A DNA stretch of 53,313 nucleotides from Candidatus Omnitrophota bacterium (GTDB lineage Bacteria; Omnitrophota; Gorgyraeia; Zapsychrales; Fredricksoniimonadaceae), in contig JADFZK010000017.1 of the NCBI GenBank assembly GCA_015232565.1, positions 1-53,313 on the forward strand, written 5' to 3'. The notes below the pieces were generated by a model. It did no database searches, was not told the origin of the DNA, and saw nothing but the letters and a program-made list of their open reading frames with translations. How positions within the stretch are numbered: the first letter of the stretch is position 1; each line of letters starts with the position of its first letter. This document shows positions 7,534 to 19,046 of this stretch, piece after piece. Both the position numbers and the translations under genes were made by a program.

Positions 7534-9816
7534 CTATCCTATCAATCTTTTTATCGAATCCAGCAAAGTCGACTGGTCGAAGGAGGTCTTGACGATGTAG
7601 GCAGACGCGCCCACATCGATCCCGTGCTTCTTATGTTCTTCCTTGTCCAAAGCCGTACACAGCACCACGGGGATCTCGCTGTGTTCCGGGCTTTTCTTGA
7701 TCTGCTCGCACAGCTCAAAGCCCGACATCCGGGGCATTTCCACGTCGGAGACCACCAGGTCGTATTTGTTGCGCGCCAAACGTTCCCAGCCGTCCAGCCC
7801 GTCGACCGCCGTTTCCACCGTATAACCGGCCGATTCCACCAGGTTCTTCACCAGCTCGCGGGTGGAGAAAGCATCGTCGCATACCAGCACCCGGCGGCCG
7901 GACGCCTTGCGGGCGGGATTGGCCGCGCCCTTGCGGGACATCGCCGCCGGATGGCCCAGACAGCTGTTCATTAAAAGGTCCTCCACGTCCAGCACCACCA
8001 CCACTTCGCCCGTCCAGAGCACTGTGGCCCCGCTCACGTTCTTTACCTTGCCCAGGTGTGCCCCCAGGCCTTTTATAAAAACCTCTTCCTCGCCGATGAT
8101 CTGGTCCACGATGAACCCCACCCGTTTCTCCAGCGAAGAAACGATCACCACCGGCAGGCGGCTTTCCACTTTATGCGCGGCCGTTTCCTGTTCGGCGGCC
8201 AGGGCCGGGAGAGCCAGCGTTTCGCTTAACCGGGCCAGCGGCAGGGTGTGCCCGCGCACGCTTACTGCCATGCGCCCTTCCATAGTGACCACGTCGGTCA
8301 TTTCCACGTTCAAACTCTCGATGATCGAAGTCACCGGCAAGGCAAACAACAAGTCCCGGGATTTTACCAGCAAGACTTGAATAATGGCAATGGTCAGCGG
8401 CAACACCAAAGTAAAACAGGTGCCCTGCCCCAGCCGGGACTCCACCAGGCATTTGCCTTTCATGGCTTCAATATCCCGCCGCACAATATCCAAACCAATT
8501 CCCCGGCCGGAAATATCGGTGATGATCGGGCTGGTGGAAAAGCCGTTCATGAAGATCAGGTGCACGATCTCTTTCTCGGTCATCTTTTCCAGCTCTTCGG
8601 CCGTAACCATGTTACGCTTAAGCGCCGTGCGGCCGATCTGCTCGGGATCGAGGCCCTTGCCGTCGTCCTCGATCTTGATCACCACCGCACCGCCCTCATG
8701 GTAAGCCGACACCCGAATGGTACCGGAGGCCGGTTTACCGGCGGCAGTTCTTTGGGCCGGCGATTCTATGCCATGGTCCACCGAATTACGCAGAATATGC
8801 ATTAACGGGGATTTTAGCCCTTCCAAAACTTTTTTATCCAGCTCGGTTTCCGCGCCCGATATTTCCAGGTCGACCTCTTTACCCTTTTCCCGGGCAATAT
8901 CCCGGGCCATCCGGGGCAGACCCTCAAAAATAGTGGCCACCGGCAACATCCGCAATTCTTTCATATTCGACTGCAGTTCGTCGATAACCGGGTTAAGGTG
9001 AAAAGCCTCGACCGTAAAACTTTCCCACAGATCCACCGAGATCTCCTTGAGCTTTTGCGCCTGGGCGCTACAGCGGCTGAGGATCCGGGAAGTATCTTCG
9101 TTATGAGCAGCATTCTTTTTCAGGGCCTCATCCAGCGCAGACAGCGCAACCTGCATGTCTTTGGAAAGCACGCCCATCTTTTTGGCCCGCGAGATCTTGG
9201 CCGACGAGTTCATTTTATTAATGACCATCTCGCCGATAAGGTTCAAAAGCTTGTTCACCCGGCTTAAGGGCACGCGCACATATTCCTCGGCGCCAGAGCT
9301 TTTCTGATTGTCCGGATCGGCCTTTTGGGCGGGCGCCCGGTCCGGTGCCTCTACCAGAGCCAGATCCGGTTTCTTGCTAACCGGCTCGACTTCCGGCACC
9401 CCTACCGGCGCTACAGGCGCGGCGGCGCTGGCTGCGGCCGGCTGGCAATCGTCCAGCCCCTGGCAAACCGCGCTTACATCCACATCCGCAGGCTCGCCTT
9501 TGGCCACCCGGTCCAGCATAACCTTGGCGAGATCGAGGCCCTTGAAGATCCAGTCGGCCATCATGGAAGAAAAATCCAGCTGGCGGTTATAAACTTTTTC
9601 GAAAATATTCTCGATCCGGTGGGTAATATCCTGGATGCCCTTAAAGCCAAAAACCCGCGCGGCGCCTTTAAGCGTGTGCGCCACCCGGTTAAGCTCCTTG
9701 GCGATCTCCATATTACCCGGAGCCTTTTCCAGATCCACGAGCCCCTTTTCCAGGGCGGCCACGTATTCAGCCGCCTCGGCCCGGAACATTGCCACGAATT
9801 CTTCTTTTTGCGACAT
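7534..9816 (-). CDS. cheA: CheA histidine kinase with fused C-terminal receiver
   Basis: The 760-residue core kinase starts with an Hpt (P1) domain with phospho-accepting H47 in VAHTLKGAARVFGF. A variable Ala/Pro linker replaces a clear P2 domain. Then come a P3 dimerisation helix pair (LSRVNKLLNLIGEMVINK), a P4 ATPase domain (HILRNSVDHGIE, EDDGKGLDPE, GRGIGLDIV), a CheW-like P5 domain and a complete receiver at about 640-760 (VLVCDDAFS, VVSDVEMPRM, CTALDK, VKTS). CheA-receiver fusions occur in FrzE-like and other non-enteric systems, where the fused receiver acts as a phosphate sink or internal switch. No separate dedicated CheY is adjacent. It is 17 bases downstream of an MCP gene. Confidence 0.95.
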   Translation of the reverse strand: MSQKEEFVAMFRAEAAEYVAALEKGLVDLEKAPGNMEIAKELNRVAHTLKGAARVFGFKGIQDITHRIENIFEKVYNRQLDFSSMMADWIFKGLDLAKVMLDRVAKGEPADVDVSAVCQGLDDCQPAAASAAAPVAPVGVPEVEPVSKKPDLALVEAPDRAPAQKADPDNQKSSGAEEYVRVPLSRVNKLLNLIGEMVINKMNSSAKISRAKKMGVLSKDMQVALSALDEALKKNAAHNEDTSRILSRCSAQAQKLKEISVDLWESFTVEAFHLNPVIDELQSNMKELRMLPVATIFEGLPRMARDIAREKGKEVDLEISGAETELDKKVLEGLKSPLMHILRNSVDHGIESPAQRTAAGKPASGTIRVSAYHEGGAVVIKIEDDGKGLDPEQIGRTALKRNMVTAEELEKMTEKEIVHLIFMNGFSTSPIITDISGRGIGLDIVRRDIEAMKGKCLVESRLGQGTCFTLVLPLTIAIIQVLLVKSRDLLFALPVTSIIESLNVEMTDVVTMEGRMAVSVRGHTLPLARLSETLALPALAAEQETAAHKVESRLPVVIVSSLEKRVGFIVDQIIGEEEVFIKGLGAHLGKVKNVSGATVLWTGEVVVVLDVEDLLMNSCLGHPAAMSRKGAANPARKASGRRVLVCDDAFSTRELVKNLVESAGYTVETAVDGLDGWERLARNKYDLVVSDVEMPRMSGFELCEQIKKSPEHSEIPVVLCTALDKEEHKKHGIDVGASAYIVKTSFDQSTLLDSIKRLIG

Positions 9817-9833
9817 AGTTTATACCCCGATGT

Positions 9834-11372
9834 TTAGGACAATTTAAAACCTTCCACGGCAAACTTTAACTGCTGGGCCAGGCCGCTAAGCGCTGCGGCC
9901 GACGTGGCGGCTTCTTTGGTAGACGCCGCAAACTGCCGGGTGACCTGGTTAATGTTCTGCATGGCCTGCACCGTCTGGTCGGAAGCCGTCCTTTGCTGTT
10001 GAGTGGCAATGGATATTTCCTTGGCCGACCCGGCGGTTTCACGGATCATTTCCACTCCGCGCGCTACCCACTTGAGCGAATCTTCAATACCCATTACTGT
10101 GGCATTGGTTTCCGCCTGGATCTCGGTTATCAGCTGGCGAATCTCTTCCGTGGACTCCGACGAGCGCTCCGCCAGCTTGCGCACTTCCTGCGCCACCACC
10201 GCAAAACCCCGCCCGGCTTCCCCGGCCCGCGCCGCTTCAATAGCGGCGTTAAGCGCCAGCAAATTGGTCTGCCCGGCGATATCATCGATCAATTTGGTAA
10301 TATTTCCAATAGACTGCGACTTCTCGCCCAAAGCCAGGATCTTCTTGGCGGTCGCGTCCACCCGGGTATTTATTTCCTGCATGCCCGCCATGGTGCGTTC
10401 CGCCACCTTGGCCACGTTCTCGGCGTTCAGGGCGATCTGCGAAGCCGTTACCGCCAGCTCCTTAACCGTGGTGGAAGCCTCGTTCACCGCCGAAGCCTGC
10501 TCCGCGGCGCCGGCCACCTGGTCCTGGGAAGCCGTTTGGATCTGGTTGCCGGCCGCATCGATCGAAAGCGTGCCGCTTTTTACCTGCACGATTATGCCCC
10601 GGATCTTTTCCACAAACACATTGAACCATTTGGCCACCGCCGCAATTTCGTCATTGCCGCTGTCATCCATGCGCTTGGTAAGGTCACCCTCACCCTCGGC
10701 AATATCCTTCAGCCGGCCGATCATGGCCGTCAAATGACTGATAATAGACCGAATAATAAAGAACGCAAATAAAGCGCCCATAACTGTCATGACCGCAATT
10801 ATAGTGATTAACACAAAAAGCGAGTTTGCGCGGGTAGCCGCGACCTCCTTATCCGCGGCCTCCATTTGCGCCTGGTAATCCTTGAGAGCCGCGTGTAATA
10901 TCTTCATGACTTGCGCAAACGAAGCCGTCCCCTCGTTCTCAAGCTTGCGCATGGCATCTTCTTTGGCAAAACCCTGGCTTAAACCAATAATTTCGCTTCT
11001 AAGTGTGCTAAACCGGCCCCACTCTTGCTGAAAGTCCGTCACACATACTGAAAGCCTGGAAGCCAACCCTTGTTGCAGGATCGCCTCGGAAACCTTTCTG
11101 GATATCTCAACATCCAAAGATTTGATCTCCTCCTCTATCCTTCCAAAACTGCCCATGTCCGTATTGCCACAGTGAATAATGACCTTGGTGAACACAGACT
11201 GGCATACAGCTTCCAATTCATTTATTTTTATTACCGGCAAAGCCTGATCCTTAAGAACCCTTTCCGAAACATTGGCGACCCTATCAATAAAGTAATACCC
11301 GGTCGCACCCATACAGACAAAACCTATCACAGCAAAGAACGCGCTTGAATACAGCTTCGCCTTGATCGTCAT
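9834..11372 (-). CDS. Methyl-accepting chemotaxis protein with four-helix-bundle sensor (MCP 1)
   Basis: The 512-residue receptor has a first membrane segment at about 10-30 and a periplasmic all-helical domain at 35-185 that fits a 4HB-type sensor. A second membrane segment ([20 protein letters not shown]) is followed by a HAMP domain ([19 protein letters not shown]) and a long cytoplasmic signalling hairpin. The hairpin tip reads [21 protein letters not shown], the diagnostic MCP core. The start overlaps the stop of the solute-binding gene just upstream (ATGA), so that protein is its probable ligand carrier. It is the receptor nearest cheA. The C-terminus (EGFKLS) lacks a CheR-binding pentapeptide. 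Confidence 0.95.
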   Translation of the reverse strand: MTIKAKLYSSAFFAVIGFVCMGATGYYFIDRVANVSERVLKDQALPVIKINELEAVCQSVFTKVIIHCGNTDMGSFGRIEEEIKSLDVEISRKVSEAILQQGLASRLSVCVTDFQQEWGRFSTLRSEIIGLSQGFAKEDAMRKLENEGTASFAQVMKILHAALKDYQAQMEAADKEVAATRANSLFVLITIIAVMTVMGALFAFFIIRSIISHLTAMIGRLKDIAEGEGDLTKRMDDSGNDEIAAVAKWFNVFVEKIRGIIVQVKSGTLSIDAAGNQIQTASQDQVAGAAEQASAVNEASTTVKELAVTASQIALNAENVAKVAERTMAGMQEINTRVDATAKKILALGEKSQSIGNITKLIDDIAGQTNLLALNAAIEAARAGEAGRGFAVVAQEVRKLAERSSESTEEIRQLITEIQAETNATVMGIEDSLKWVARGVEMIRETAGSAKEISIATQQQRTASDQTVQAMQNINQVTRQFAASTKEAATSAAALSGLAQQLKFAVEGFKLS

Positions 11373-12424
11373 TGTGTACTTTCGTTTCCTTGTGGTAACT
11401 TTCCAGCCCCTTGAGTAACGGGCACGGTTATCAGCCCGGCCGGCGCAGGAACGATCTCCTTTAACAATGAATCATCGAACAAGCTGTCGATGTCCAGCGG
11501 CTTAATGCCGAATATCCCGCTGGCGCCGCCGGTTATGCTCACCGGCTTGACCGAATAAAAAGACTGTATCTCGGAAGCGACCGTCTTCAGGCGGCCGAAC
11601 ATGGCCAGGGAACCACCGGCATCACGATAAATATTGGCATCGCCCAGCCAGCTCTGCAGATCGGTTACCGTTACGTTCAGTTTCCTGGCCGCGGCCTGCG
11701 TCACCAAAGGATCATTAACCGCTTTAAACCAGTCTTTCAGGAACTGCACATATACCGCACGATCCTTTTGCAATGACTCCCTGTTCACGACGACACAATC
11801 AAAGATGTTCTCCGGAAAATCAGCACTGGTTACCACCGGCTTGCCACCCGCCGCGATCGCCTCGCTCAAATTAGGGTTCCACCCGGCGATCCCCGACAAC
11901 GCCCTGTTCGAAACGTAAGCTTTGCTGACAAACTCTCCGGGGATATCGACCAATTTGATATCGTCCAAAGACATCTTGTTCCTGGCCAGATACATATGCA
12001 TTAAATATAAGGAAACAGCCTCCGTCGGCAAGCCGATAGCCCGGCCTTTGAGGGAGGAAGCCGAAGACATTTCCGGGCGCAGAACGATGCCATCACCGCC
12101 ATTGCTGAAATCCTGGACCGCAATAATCACTCCATTAGGGTTATCCCGCTGGGTCGCAATAAAATCATAAATAGTCATGAACGTAACGTCGAATTTGCCC
12201 TTGGAGAACCCGTCAATAGTAACCGCATATTTTTCGTAAGCAAGATCGAAATTACCCAATGAACCCTGCTCGTTCATTCCAACAACAAGTTGCCAAACCG
12301 GCCAGTCCGAAGCGGCCATCTTGATTCCCTGCGCCCAAACACAAGCGCCACAACCGAAAACAGTGAAGATCACAAATACTGCGACACATAATATCCTTAC
12401 TCTTTTGCCCATCATGCCCCCCAT
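11369..12424 (-). CDS. Periplasmic solute-binding protein, NMT1/taurine-type fold
   Basis: The 351-residue protein has an N-terminal signal peptide ([22 protein letters not shown]). The mature part resembles NitT/TauT-type binding proteins: [44 protein letters not shown] and [10 protein letters not shown]. Such proteins usually deliver a ligand to an ABC transporter, but no permease or ATPase is encoded nearby. It is translationally coupled to MCP 1, so I infer that it hands ligand to that receptor. The ligand cannot be told from the sequence. The start is uncertain: ATGs at 12424, 12415 and 12412 are all possible, and a G6 stretch precedes the inner pair. Confidence 0.82.
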   Translation of the reverse strand: MGGMMGKRVRILCVAVFVIFTVFGCGACVWAQGIKMAASDWPVWQLVVGMNEQGSLGNFDLAYEKYAVTIDGFSKGKFDVTFMTIYDFIATQRDNPNGVIIAVQDFSNGGDGIVLRPEMSSASSLKGRAIGLPTEAVSLYLMHMYLARNKMSLDDIKLVDIPGEFVSKAYVSNRALSGIAGWNPNLSEAIAAGGKPVVTSADFPENIFDCVVVNRESLQKDRAVYVQFLKDWFKAVNDPLVTQAAARKLNVTVTDLQSWLGDANIYRDAGGSLAMFGRLKTVASEIQSFYSVKPVSITGGASGIFGIKPLDIDSLFDDSLLKEIVPAPAGLITVPVTQGAGKLPQGNESTQ

Positions 12425-12510
12425 TGGTTAACCCGTTTTACTTCGCAGCGATTTCCCAATCCGCCAGACTGTACTTTTTCAAGATCTCCGCCAGCCGGCT
12501 CATTAAAGAC

Positions 12511-13629
12511 TTACGGCTGGGGGAACTTTTCCAGCGCTTTGGAACCATCTACAAATTCTTCAATGAAATCCTTACCCGTCAGGTCGATACCCAAAGATTG
12601 CGCGCGCAGGCGATTAACTGCGATCGCGCCCCGGGAAGGCGCCATAACCGCGATCTCACCGGGTGCCTTCTTGCCATGCAGGATAATATCTGCCATTCTC
12701 CCGGCTTCATAACCTTGCTTGTACGCCGAATCGTCGGCCGTAAGCAACAAGCCCGCTTCAACCATATGTTTCTCGGGCACCGCTTCCGGCTTCTTGATAT
12801 TCGCCTGGTACCAGGCCCCGGCCTTCATGATATCCACCGAACTGCCGTCATCTTCTTTCAAGGTCGCATGAGTAATTACAAAGAAAGCATCCACCTTCCC
12901 CTGCAATTCCAGCGCCCGGGTTTTCCATTCGGAGAATGACTTGGTATAAACTTCATCCACCAGCTCTAAAGGCAGTTTACCCTGCGCGGCCTCTTTGGCC
13001 AGCACCCGGCCCTTGCCCCGGCCGGTCTCGGACTCATCCGACAAGATCGCGAAAGTCTTGATCTGCGGATAAAGCTTTTTCAGCGCCTCCAGGCCTTCCT
13101 TGTAGTAACCGGACTGGTACACCCCGGTAATATTCTTACCCGGACGCTCAAAACTATCGATGTAACCATACTTGAAAGGATCCAGGTCCACGCCCCAGAA
13201 AACCACCGGAGTGGCCGTATTGATCAATTGTGCGCCCACAAAATTGGTGGCATTATCATCCCCCAGAAAGACAAGGTCCGGTTTAAAATCCCTGACCAGA
13301 TCCATAACCCCCGCCGTGGTAGCCACGATCTCTTCCTTTTTGGACTTGCGCTTGGTATCCATCCAGGATTTCTTGATAATTACCGAGGCCGTTTCCACAG
13401 AATCATTCTTGCTGAACTCCTCAACCTGCTGGTCGTTATCCAGAAACTTGAACTCCCGCAAAGCCGCGTTCAGCCCTTTGCCGGTCTCCTGCGACCACAA
13501 ATAATCGCGGCTGTAACTGCTCACCACCAGGATCCGCGTCTTCCCCCCTGCCTCGGCGGCATAAGAAACCGTAACCATGCCCGCCAGAAAAACCAGTACT
13601 CCAAAAACAATCGCTAATAATTTCTTCAT
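12511..13629 (-). CDS. Periplasmic substrate-binding protein, ABC_sub_bind (PF04392-like) family
   Basis: The 372-residue protein begins with a clear signal peptide ending at VSYAAEA. The body follows the family of periplasmic binding proteins often annotated as ABC transporter substrate-binding: RILVVSSYSRDYLWSQETGK, PDLVFLGDDNATNFVG, TPVVFWGVDLDP, ITGVYQSGYYKEGLEALKKL and TADDSAYKQGYEAGRMADI. As with the two other binding proteins here, no transporter genes accompany it. It sits between MCP 2 (upstream) and the NMT1-like gene (downstream) in the same operon, which suggests a role in sensing rather than uptake (inference). Confidence 0.85.
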   Translation of the reverse strand: MKKLLAIVFGVLVFLAGMVTVSYAAEAGGKTRILVVSSYSRDYLWSQETGKGLNAALREFKFLDNDQQVEEFSKNDSVETASVIIKKSWMDTKRKSKKEEIVATTAGVMDLVRDFKPDLVFLGDDNATNFVGAQLINTATPVVFWGVDLDPFKYGYIDSFERPGKNITGVYQSGYYKEGLEALKKLYPQIKTFAILSDESETGRGKGRVLAKEAAQGKLPLELVDEVYTKSFSEWKTRALELQGKVDAFFVITHATLKEDDGSSVDIMKAGAWYQANIKKPEAVPEKHMVEAGLLLTADDSAYKQGYEAGRMADIILHGKKAPGEIAVMAPSRGAIAVNRLRAQSLGIDLTGKDFIEEFVDGSKALEKFPQP

Positions 13630-13678
13630 CTTTTCCCTGTCCTTTCGTAATTTGTTAATTCACCAGTCATCGCGGCAC

Positions 13679-15100
13679 TTACGACAATTTAAAGCCCTCG
13701 ATCGAGGATTTTAATTCTTTGGCCAGGTCGCCCAGTGCGGCGGCCGACGTGGCGGCTTCTTTGGTAGACGCCGCAAACTGCCGGGTTACCGAGTTAATGT
13801 TCTGCATGGCCTGCACCGTCTGGTCGGAAGCCGTCCTTTGCTGTTGAGTGGCGATGGATATCTCTTTCGCCGACCCGGCGGTCTCGCGGATCATCTCCAC
13901 CCCTCGCGCCACCCACTTTAGCGAATCCTCAATGCCCATAACCGTGGCATTGGTCTCCGACTGAATTTCGGTGATCAACTGACGGATCTCTTCGGTCGAC
14001 TCCGACGACCGTTCCGCCAGCTTACGCACTTCCTGCGCCACCACCGCAAAACCGCGCCCGGCCTCCCCGGCCCGCGCCGCTTCAATGGCGGCATTCAACG
14101 CCAGCAGATTGGTTTGCCCGGCGATATCATCAATAAGTTTCGTAATGTTCCCGATAGACTGCGACTTCTCGCCCAAAGCCAGGATCTTTTTGGCCGTGGC
14201 ATCCACCCGGGTATTTATTTCCTGCATGCCCGCCATGGTGCGTTCCGCCACCCGGGCCACATTCTCGGCGTTCTGGGCGATCTGGGAAGCCGTTACCGCC
14301 AGCTCTTTCACCGTGGTCGAAGCCTCATTCACCGCCGAGGCCTGCTCCGCAGCGCCGGCCACCTGTTCCTGTGAGGCCGACTGGATCTGGGCCGCGGCAG
14401 TATCAATAGACAAAGCGCCTTTTTTTACCTGCCCCACTATGCCGCCGATCTTGCCCACGAAGACATTGAACCATTTGGCTACATCCGCGATCTCGTCTTT
14501 ACCGCGGTCATCCATCCGTTTGGTAAGGTCGCCCTCGTCGGACTTGAGTTTTTCGATCATCCCGGCCAGAGGCTTGCGAATGATCATTTCCACCAGGAAC
14601 AGCACCAATAGCATTATGATCAAATTCAAGGCAATGACCCGTATGATCGATATGGAAGTGAGCTTGGCCATCAGCCGGTCGAAAGCCCGGTCGTCATGAA
14701 AGATCAAGACCTTGCCCAGGTCCTGCTTCTTGGCGCTGTATACCAGCGCGGCTTCCTGGTCGGGCCGGGGCCGGGGCAGGTCTTTCGTTTTGGCAAAACC
14801 ATTCTTGCCGTCCTTAACCAGCCCGGCAATGATCTCTCCTTTAGTATCCGCTACAAAAATAGCCGCAATACCCTCATCAGCCAGCTCCGCCTCCATGATC
14901 TTGTCGAGCTGGAAAATAGTAAAATCATACACCGCCTGCGGTAGGATAGTAGTCAGCCGCGCAAGAGCCGAGGCATAAGCGGCGTCATTCCGCTCGGTCA
15001 GCATGGCCCGTTCCTGGTTAAGATTTATTAGCTCAAATACGCTAACGATCACCGTTACCGCCGTCAGGATCGCCAAAATCAGTTTCTTCTGTATGGTCAT
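13679..15100 (-). CDS. Methyl-accepting chemotaxis protein with small periplasmic sensor (MCP 2)
   Basis: At 473 residues this is the shortest of the five receptors. The first membrane segment is at about 7-25. A periplasmic domain of about 120 residues contains a Cache-like core ([35 protein letters not shown]). The second membrane segment ([20 protein letters not shown]) leads into a short HAMP and the MCP signalling domain. From about residue 250 on, the protein is nearly identical to the other four receptors. It is followed 49 bases later by a secreted binding-protein gene. Confidence 0.94.
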   Translation of the reverse strand: MTIQKKLILAILTAVTVIVSVFELINLNQERAMLTERNDAAYASALARLTTILPQAVYDFTIFQLDKIMEAELADEGIAAIFVADTKGEIIAGLVKDGKNGFAKTKDLPRPRPDQEAALVYSAKKQDLGKVLIFHDDRAFDRLMAKLTSISIIRVIALNLIIMLLVLFLVEMIIRKPLAGMIEKLKSDEGDLTKRMDDRGKDEIADVAKWFNVFVGKIGGIVGQVKKGALSIDTAAAQIQSASQEQVAGAAEQASAVNEASTTVKELAVTASQIAQNAENVARVAERTMAGMQEINTRVDATAKKILALGEKSQSIGNITKLIDDIAGQTNLLALNAAIEAARAGEAGRGFAVVAQEVRKLAERSSESTEEIRQLITEIQSETNATVMGIEDSLKWVARGVEMIRETAGSAKEISIATQQQRTASDQTVQAMQNINSVTRQFAASTKEAATSAAALGDLAKELKSSIEGFKLS

Positions 15101-15167
15101 CTTCCCCGTCCTTTATTTCTAGCCAATAATCTCGCTACCCTACCGTACCGATTACTCCCTGCCCCGT

Positions 15168-16664
15168 TCACGACGACTTAAAACCTTCCATCGCCAACCT
15201 TAACTGTTTTGCCAGATCGCTCAAAGCTACCGCCGAAGCGGCCGCTTGTTTGGTAGACTCCGCAAACTGCCGGGTTACCGAATTAATGTTCTGCATGGCC
15301 TGCACCGTCTGGTCGGAAGCCGTCCTTTGCTGTTGAGTAGCGATAGATATTTCTTTCGCCGACCCGGCGGTCTCGCGGATCATCTCTACCCCCCGCGCCA
15401 CCCACTTGAGCGAATCCTCAATGCCCATTACCGTAGCGTTGGTCTCCGACTGGATCTCGGTTATCAACTGGCGAATTTCTTCCGTAGACTCCGACGACCG
15501 TTCCGCCAGCTTGCGCACTTCCTGCGCCACCACCGCAAAACCGCGCCCGGCCTCCCCGGCCCGCGCCGCTTCAATGGCGGCATTGAGTGCCAGCAGATTG
15601 GTCTGCCCGGCGATATCGTCGATCAATTTGGTGATATTCCCGATCGACTGCGATTTCTCACCCAGAGCCAGGATCTTTTTAGCGGTCGCGTCCACCCGGG
15701 TGTTTATTTCCTGCATGCCCGCCATGGTGCGTTCCGCTACCCGGGCCACGTTCTCGGCGTTCTGGGCGATCTGGGAAGCCGTTACCGCCAGCTCTTTAAC
15801 CGTGGTCGAAGCCTCATTCACCGCCGAAGCCTGTTCCGCGGCACCCGAAGCCTGCTCCCGGGTGGACACCCCGATCTGTCCGGAGGAAGAATCTATGGCC
15901 ACCGCGCCCTGCTTGACCTGGGCCACCACCTGGCTGATCTTGTCGGCAAAAAGATTGAACCAGCGGGCCAGACTGCCCACCTCGTCGTTGGTAAGCACCT
16001 CGATCCTTTTGGTAAGGTCGGCGTCACCGGTGGCAATATCCTTAAGCCGCTCCTCAACCAGATGCATAGGTCGAAAAACTACTTTGGAAATAAAGAAAAC
16101 TATCAGCACGCTAATTATCACCATAATTATCGAGAAAATTACCGAGCCGAACATGAACGACATCAGGGTGCGGCTCTTGAGCGCCTGGCTGGTGGTCATG
16201 CAGATCGCCCAGTTCCAGGGTTCGTATTTCTCAAAAACATACCACTTGGGAACCCCTTTATGAGTGAAATAGAAATGACCGGATTGCGCTTTGGCGATCT
16301 TATCCAGGATCGCGCCGGTAAATACAACCTCGCTGGAGTCAAGCGCCGGATGAACCACCATCTCGCCGCTAACTTTCACTATAAAAGGATAGGTCACCTC
16401 GTCCGGCTTATCCCGGTACAAGACCCGCAATTTATCGATGACCCGCTTTTGGCCTTCGGACTGGTCCTTGCGTATGCCCTCGAAGAACAGCTCATCCTGT
16501 TCATAGGCCAGCAACGCATAGTGGTTGACCTTCTCCTGATACAACTCGTACACAAGAGAGTCCAGCCTGCCGCTAAAGACCAGGAAACTCGCCGCCTGAT
16601 ACAAAACGCAAACCACAATGATCGCCGCTGCGGTGATCAGGGAGAACTTCGTTCCAATACGCAT
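15168..16664 (-). CDS. Methyl-accepting chemotaxis protein with single Cache sensor (MCP 3)
   Basis: This 498-residue receptor has membrane segments at about 8-28 and 180-205. Its periplasmic region looks like a single Cache (sCache_2-type) domain: long N-terminal helix, then [35 protein letters not shown] and [10 protein letters not shown]. The G-x-P-K-W and W-x-W pieces are typical of that family. HAMP and the MCP hairpin follow. I chose the ATG at 16664, because GGAG lies 6 bases before it; a GTG at 16670 is too close to that site. The preceding gene is a family-3 solute-binding protein ending 9 bases upstream, so the pair is probably coupled. Confidence 0.94.
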   Translation of the reverse strand: MRIGTKFSLITAAAIIVVCVLYQAASFLVFSGRLDSLVYELYQEKVNHYALLAYEQDELFFEGIRKDQSEGQKRVIDKLRVLYRDKPDEVTYPFIVKVSGEMVVHPALDSSEVVFTGAILDKIAKAQSGHFYFTHKGVPKWYVFEKYEPWNWAICMTTSQALKSRTLMSFMFGSVIFSIIMVIISVLIVFFISKVVFRPMHLVEERLKDIATGDADLTKRIEVLTNDEVGSLARWFNLFADKISQVVAQVKQGAVAIDSSSGQIGVSTREQASGAAEQASAVNEASTTVKELAVTASQIAQNAENVARVAERTMAGMQEINTRVDATAKKILALGEKSQSIGNITKLIDDIAGQTNLLALNAAIEAARAGEAGRGFAVVAQEVRKLAERSSESTEEIRQLITEIQSETNATVMGIEDSLKWVARGVEMIRETAGSAKEISIATQQQRTASDQTVQAMQNINSVTRQFAESTKQAAASAVALSDLAKQLRLAMEGFKSS

Positions 16665-16673
16665 AGACACTCC

Positions 16674-17453
16674 TTACTTTACTGCCGGTTCCAACGCCGG
16701 GCTTTTTAACCGGGCGTCCCACTGGTCCATTATCTGCTGATACGTGCCATCCGCCTTGATCTTGCGAAAACCATTGCTGAAAATATCGCGGCACTTCTGG
16801 CCATCGGGATTGCCTTTCGAGAACGCCACATAGATCTGCGCCGCTTCCGACGTGCCCACCGCCTTCACCTGCCCCTGCAAACCCATCTTCGCGATCAGAT
16901 AATCCGCCACTTTCTCGAACACAATCACAAAATCCACCCGTTTGGCCGCCAGCTTCCGGAGGATCACCTCGTCACTCTTGGAATATTCTTTTTCGATCTG
17001 GCTGTTCAGGTCGACCGCATTGCCATACCCATAGCCCTGGGTCAGCCCCAGCTTCTTCCCGGCCAGGTCGTCAACGCTCTTCACGCTTCCGGTATAATCG
17101 GCCGGCGCATAAAAAAGGCTGGGCGCCAGAAACATCGGCTCGTCGTGCCACAAGTAGGCCTCTTCGATCTCCCTGGTGCGCGGAGCATCAAAACAACCGA
17201 TCGCAGTACCTTCCTTGACCGCGGCCATACCCCGGTCGTAATTCATGGGCTCAAATTCTGCGGTCACACCTTCCGCCTGAAAAGCCGCTTTAACAATATC
17301 CACCCCAATACCTTTGGCGCCATTATCGATCTTGGCAGAATAAGGATACCAGTCATCCTCGGCGATGATCTTCACCGTTTCCCCGTAACTAAGGGAACCA
17401 AAAAGAAACAGCCCCGCCAAACACAACCCCGTCATTTTCCATAACTGCACCAT
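16674..17453 (-). CDS. Periplasmic solute-binding protein family 3 (amino-acid type)
   Basis: The 259-residue protein has a signal peptide (LCLAGLFLFGSLSYGE) and the SBP_bac_3 fold: ETVKIIAEDDWYPYS, GIGVDIVKAAFQAEGVTAEF, DRGMAAVKEGTAIGCFD, LGLTQGYGYGN and a C-terminal D-G-T-Y-Q-Q-I-M-D-Q-W. Family members bind amino acids or related small acids in polar-uptake systems, or act as sensor domains. The ATG at 17453 has AGGAGG six bases ahead and is preferred over the GTG at 17459. No permease is present; MCP 3 begins 9 bases downstream. The ligand is unknown. Confidence 0.88.
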   Translation of the reverse strand: MVQLWKMTGLCLAGLFLFGSLSYGETVKIIAEDDWYPYSAKIDNGAKGIGVDIVKAAFQAEGVTAEFEPMNYDRGMAAVKEGTAIGCFDAPRTREIEEAYLWHDEPMFLAPSLFYAPADYTGSVKSVDDLAGKKLGLTQGYGYGNAVDLNSQIEKEYSKSDEVILRKLAAKRVDFVIVFEKVADYLIAKMGLQGQVKAVGTSEAAQIYVAFSKGNPDGQKCRDIFSNGFRKIKADGTYQQIMDQWDARLKSPALEPAVK

Positions 17454-17477
17454 AACCACCCTCCTGTTTTATAAGAT

Positions 17478-19016
17478 TCAAGCCAGTTTAAAACCCTCGA
17501 TCGCCGCTTTCAGTTGTTTCGCCAGGTCACTGAGCGCGGCCGCTGATTTTGCGGCCTGGTCGGTAGAGACCGCGAACTGCCTGGTTACACCATTAATATT
17601 CTGCATGGCCTGCACGGTCTGGTCGGAGGCCGTCCTTTGCTGTTGGGTGGCAATGGATATTTCTTTCGCCGACCCGGCGGTCTCGCGGATCATCTCCACC
17701 CCCCGCGCCACCCACTTAAGCGAATCCTCAATACCCATTACCGTGGCATTGGTCTCCGACTGAATTTCAGTTATTAACTGGCGAATTTCTTCCGTAGACT
17801 CCGAAGACCGCTCCGCCAGCTTGCGCACTTCCTGCGCCACCACCGCAAAACCCCGCCCGGCTTCCCCGGCCCGCGCCGCTTCAATAGCCGCATTCAACGC
17901 CAGCAAATTGGTTTGCCCGGCGATATCATCAATAAGTTTCGTAATATTCCCGATCGACTGCGACTTCTCGCCCAAGGCCAGGATCTTCTTGGCGGTCGCG
18001 TCCACCCTGGTATTGATCTCCTGCATACCCGCCATAGTACGTTCCGCTACCCGGGCCACGTTCTCGGCATTAACCGCGATCTGGGAAGCGGTGACCGCCA
18101 GTTCCTTGATAGTAGTAGACGCCTCATTTACCGCCGAGGCCTGCTGAGCCGCACCCGCCGCCTGCTCGTTAATTGACGCGCTGACCACGGACGAAGATGC
18201 CGCAATTTTCACTCCGGCATCGCGAATTTTGGTTACTGTGACGCACAGGGCTCCGATCAAATTATTGAAAGCCGCCCCGATCCGCCCGATCTCGTCATTA
18301 AGCTTTATGTCAACCCGCCGGGTCAGGTCAGAATTCTGTGCGGCCGAAGTCACCACCCCGGTCAAAGCCTGTAACGGGGCCGACAAGCCCCGCCCCATAA
18401 AGAAAGCCGTCAACAAACCGACCACTATACCCAAAACCATCAAAAACGCGGTCACCCGCTGTTCATTCTTGCCCGCCACCAGCAAGGCCAGGTCGGAAGC
18501 TTTCATTTCCATCATAATAAACCGGGAAAGCCGCGTAACCGCGCGATTAAGCCTCTCCGAAGCCGCCACCAGCCCTTTCCGGGCATCTCTGTAATCCGAG
18601 GATAACGGATCGCCATTCGCCGCACCCTCCAGGGCCTGGACCGCCGCGGTCGATCCCCGCGCAGCCTCTATTATGCCGTCCGCTATTTCATTGAACTCAT
18701 TATCCTGCTCCTCGCCGGAGCGATTCTTTTTTATATCCCCGGCCACCGCCAGCAAGGTACCCAGCGCTTTCTTCATTAAGCCCACCGCCCGGGCATCACC
18801 GGTAAAATCCAGCAAAGCATAACGGTTCACATCCTGGGCCAGTTCCTGGATATGCTGAACCCTTTCCAGATTAGGGCGCTGCCATTTTATGACTCGGGAA
18901 AAATTCTGGTTCAATTTGGCCGCGGTCATTAACGACGCCGTACCCAGCCCCATTATCACCAAAAGCATGGCCACAATACCCAGATTACGGATCATCTTGA
19001 ATGATAAACTAATCAT
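17478..19016 (-). CDS. Methyl-accepting chemotaxis protein with helical periplasmic sensor (MCP 4)
   Basis: This 512-residue receptor has a first membrane segment at about 10-30. The periplasmic region of about 150 residues is purely helical (4HB- or HBM-like, with [20 protein letters not shown]). A second membrane segment at about 190-212 precedes HAMP and the signalling hairpin with its [19 protein letters not shown] tip. The ribosome site is weak (ACGGGG). It is 30 bases downstream of the secreted Cache protein gene and 24 bases upstream of the family-3 binding protein gene. Its signalling half matches the other four receptors almost exactly, except at the start and the extreme end. Confidence 0.94.
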   Translation of the reverse strand: MISLSFKMIRNLGIVAMLLVIMGLGTASLMTAAKLNQNFSRVIKWQRPNLERVQHIQELAQDVNRYALLDFTGDARAVGLMKKALGTLLAVAGDIKKNRSGEEQDNEFNEIADGIIEAARGSTAAVQALEGAANGDPLSSDYRDARKGLVAASERLNRAVTRLSRFIMMEMKASDLALLVAGKNEQRVTAFLMVLGIVVGLLTAFFMGRGLSAPLQALTGVVTSAAQNSDLTRRVDIKLNDEIGRIGAAFNNLIGALCVTVTKIRDAGVKIAASSSVVSASINEQAAGAAQQASAVNEASTTIKELAVTASQIAVNAENVARVAERTMAGMQEINTRVDATAKKILALGEKSQSIGNITKLIDDIAGQTNLLALNAAIEAARAGEAGRGFAVVAQEVRKLAERSSESTEEIRQLITEIQSETNATVMGIEDSLKWVARGVEMIRETAGSAKEISIATQQQRTASDQTVQAMQNINGVTRQFAVSTDQAAKSAAALSDLAKQLKAAIEGFKLA

Positions 19017-19046
19017 GACTTTACCCCGTTCTTACTACTGGTTTTA

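Noticed and set aside
15246..16709. 487-codon plus-strand frame opposite MCP 3, with similar frames opposite the other receptors
   Set aside because: These antisense frames repeat because the receptor signalling domains repeat; the protein sequences look like codon-bias shadows.
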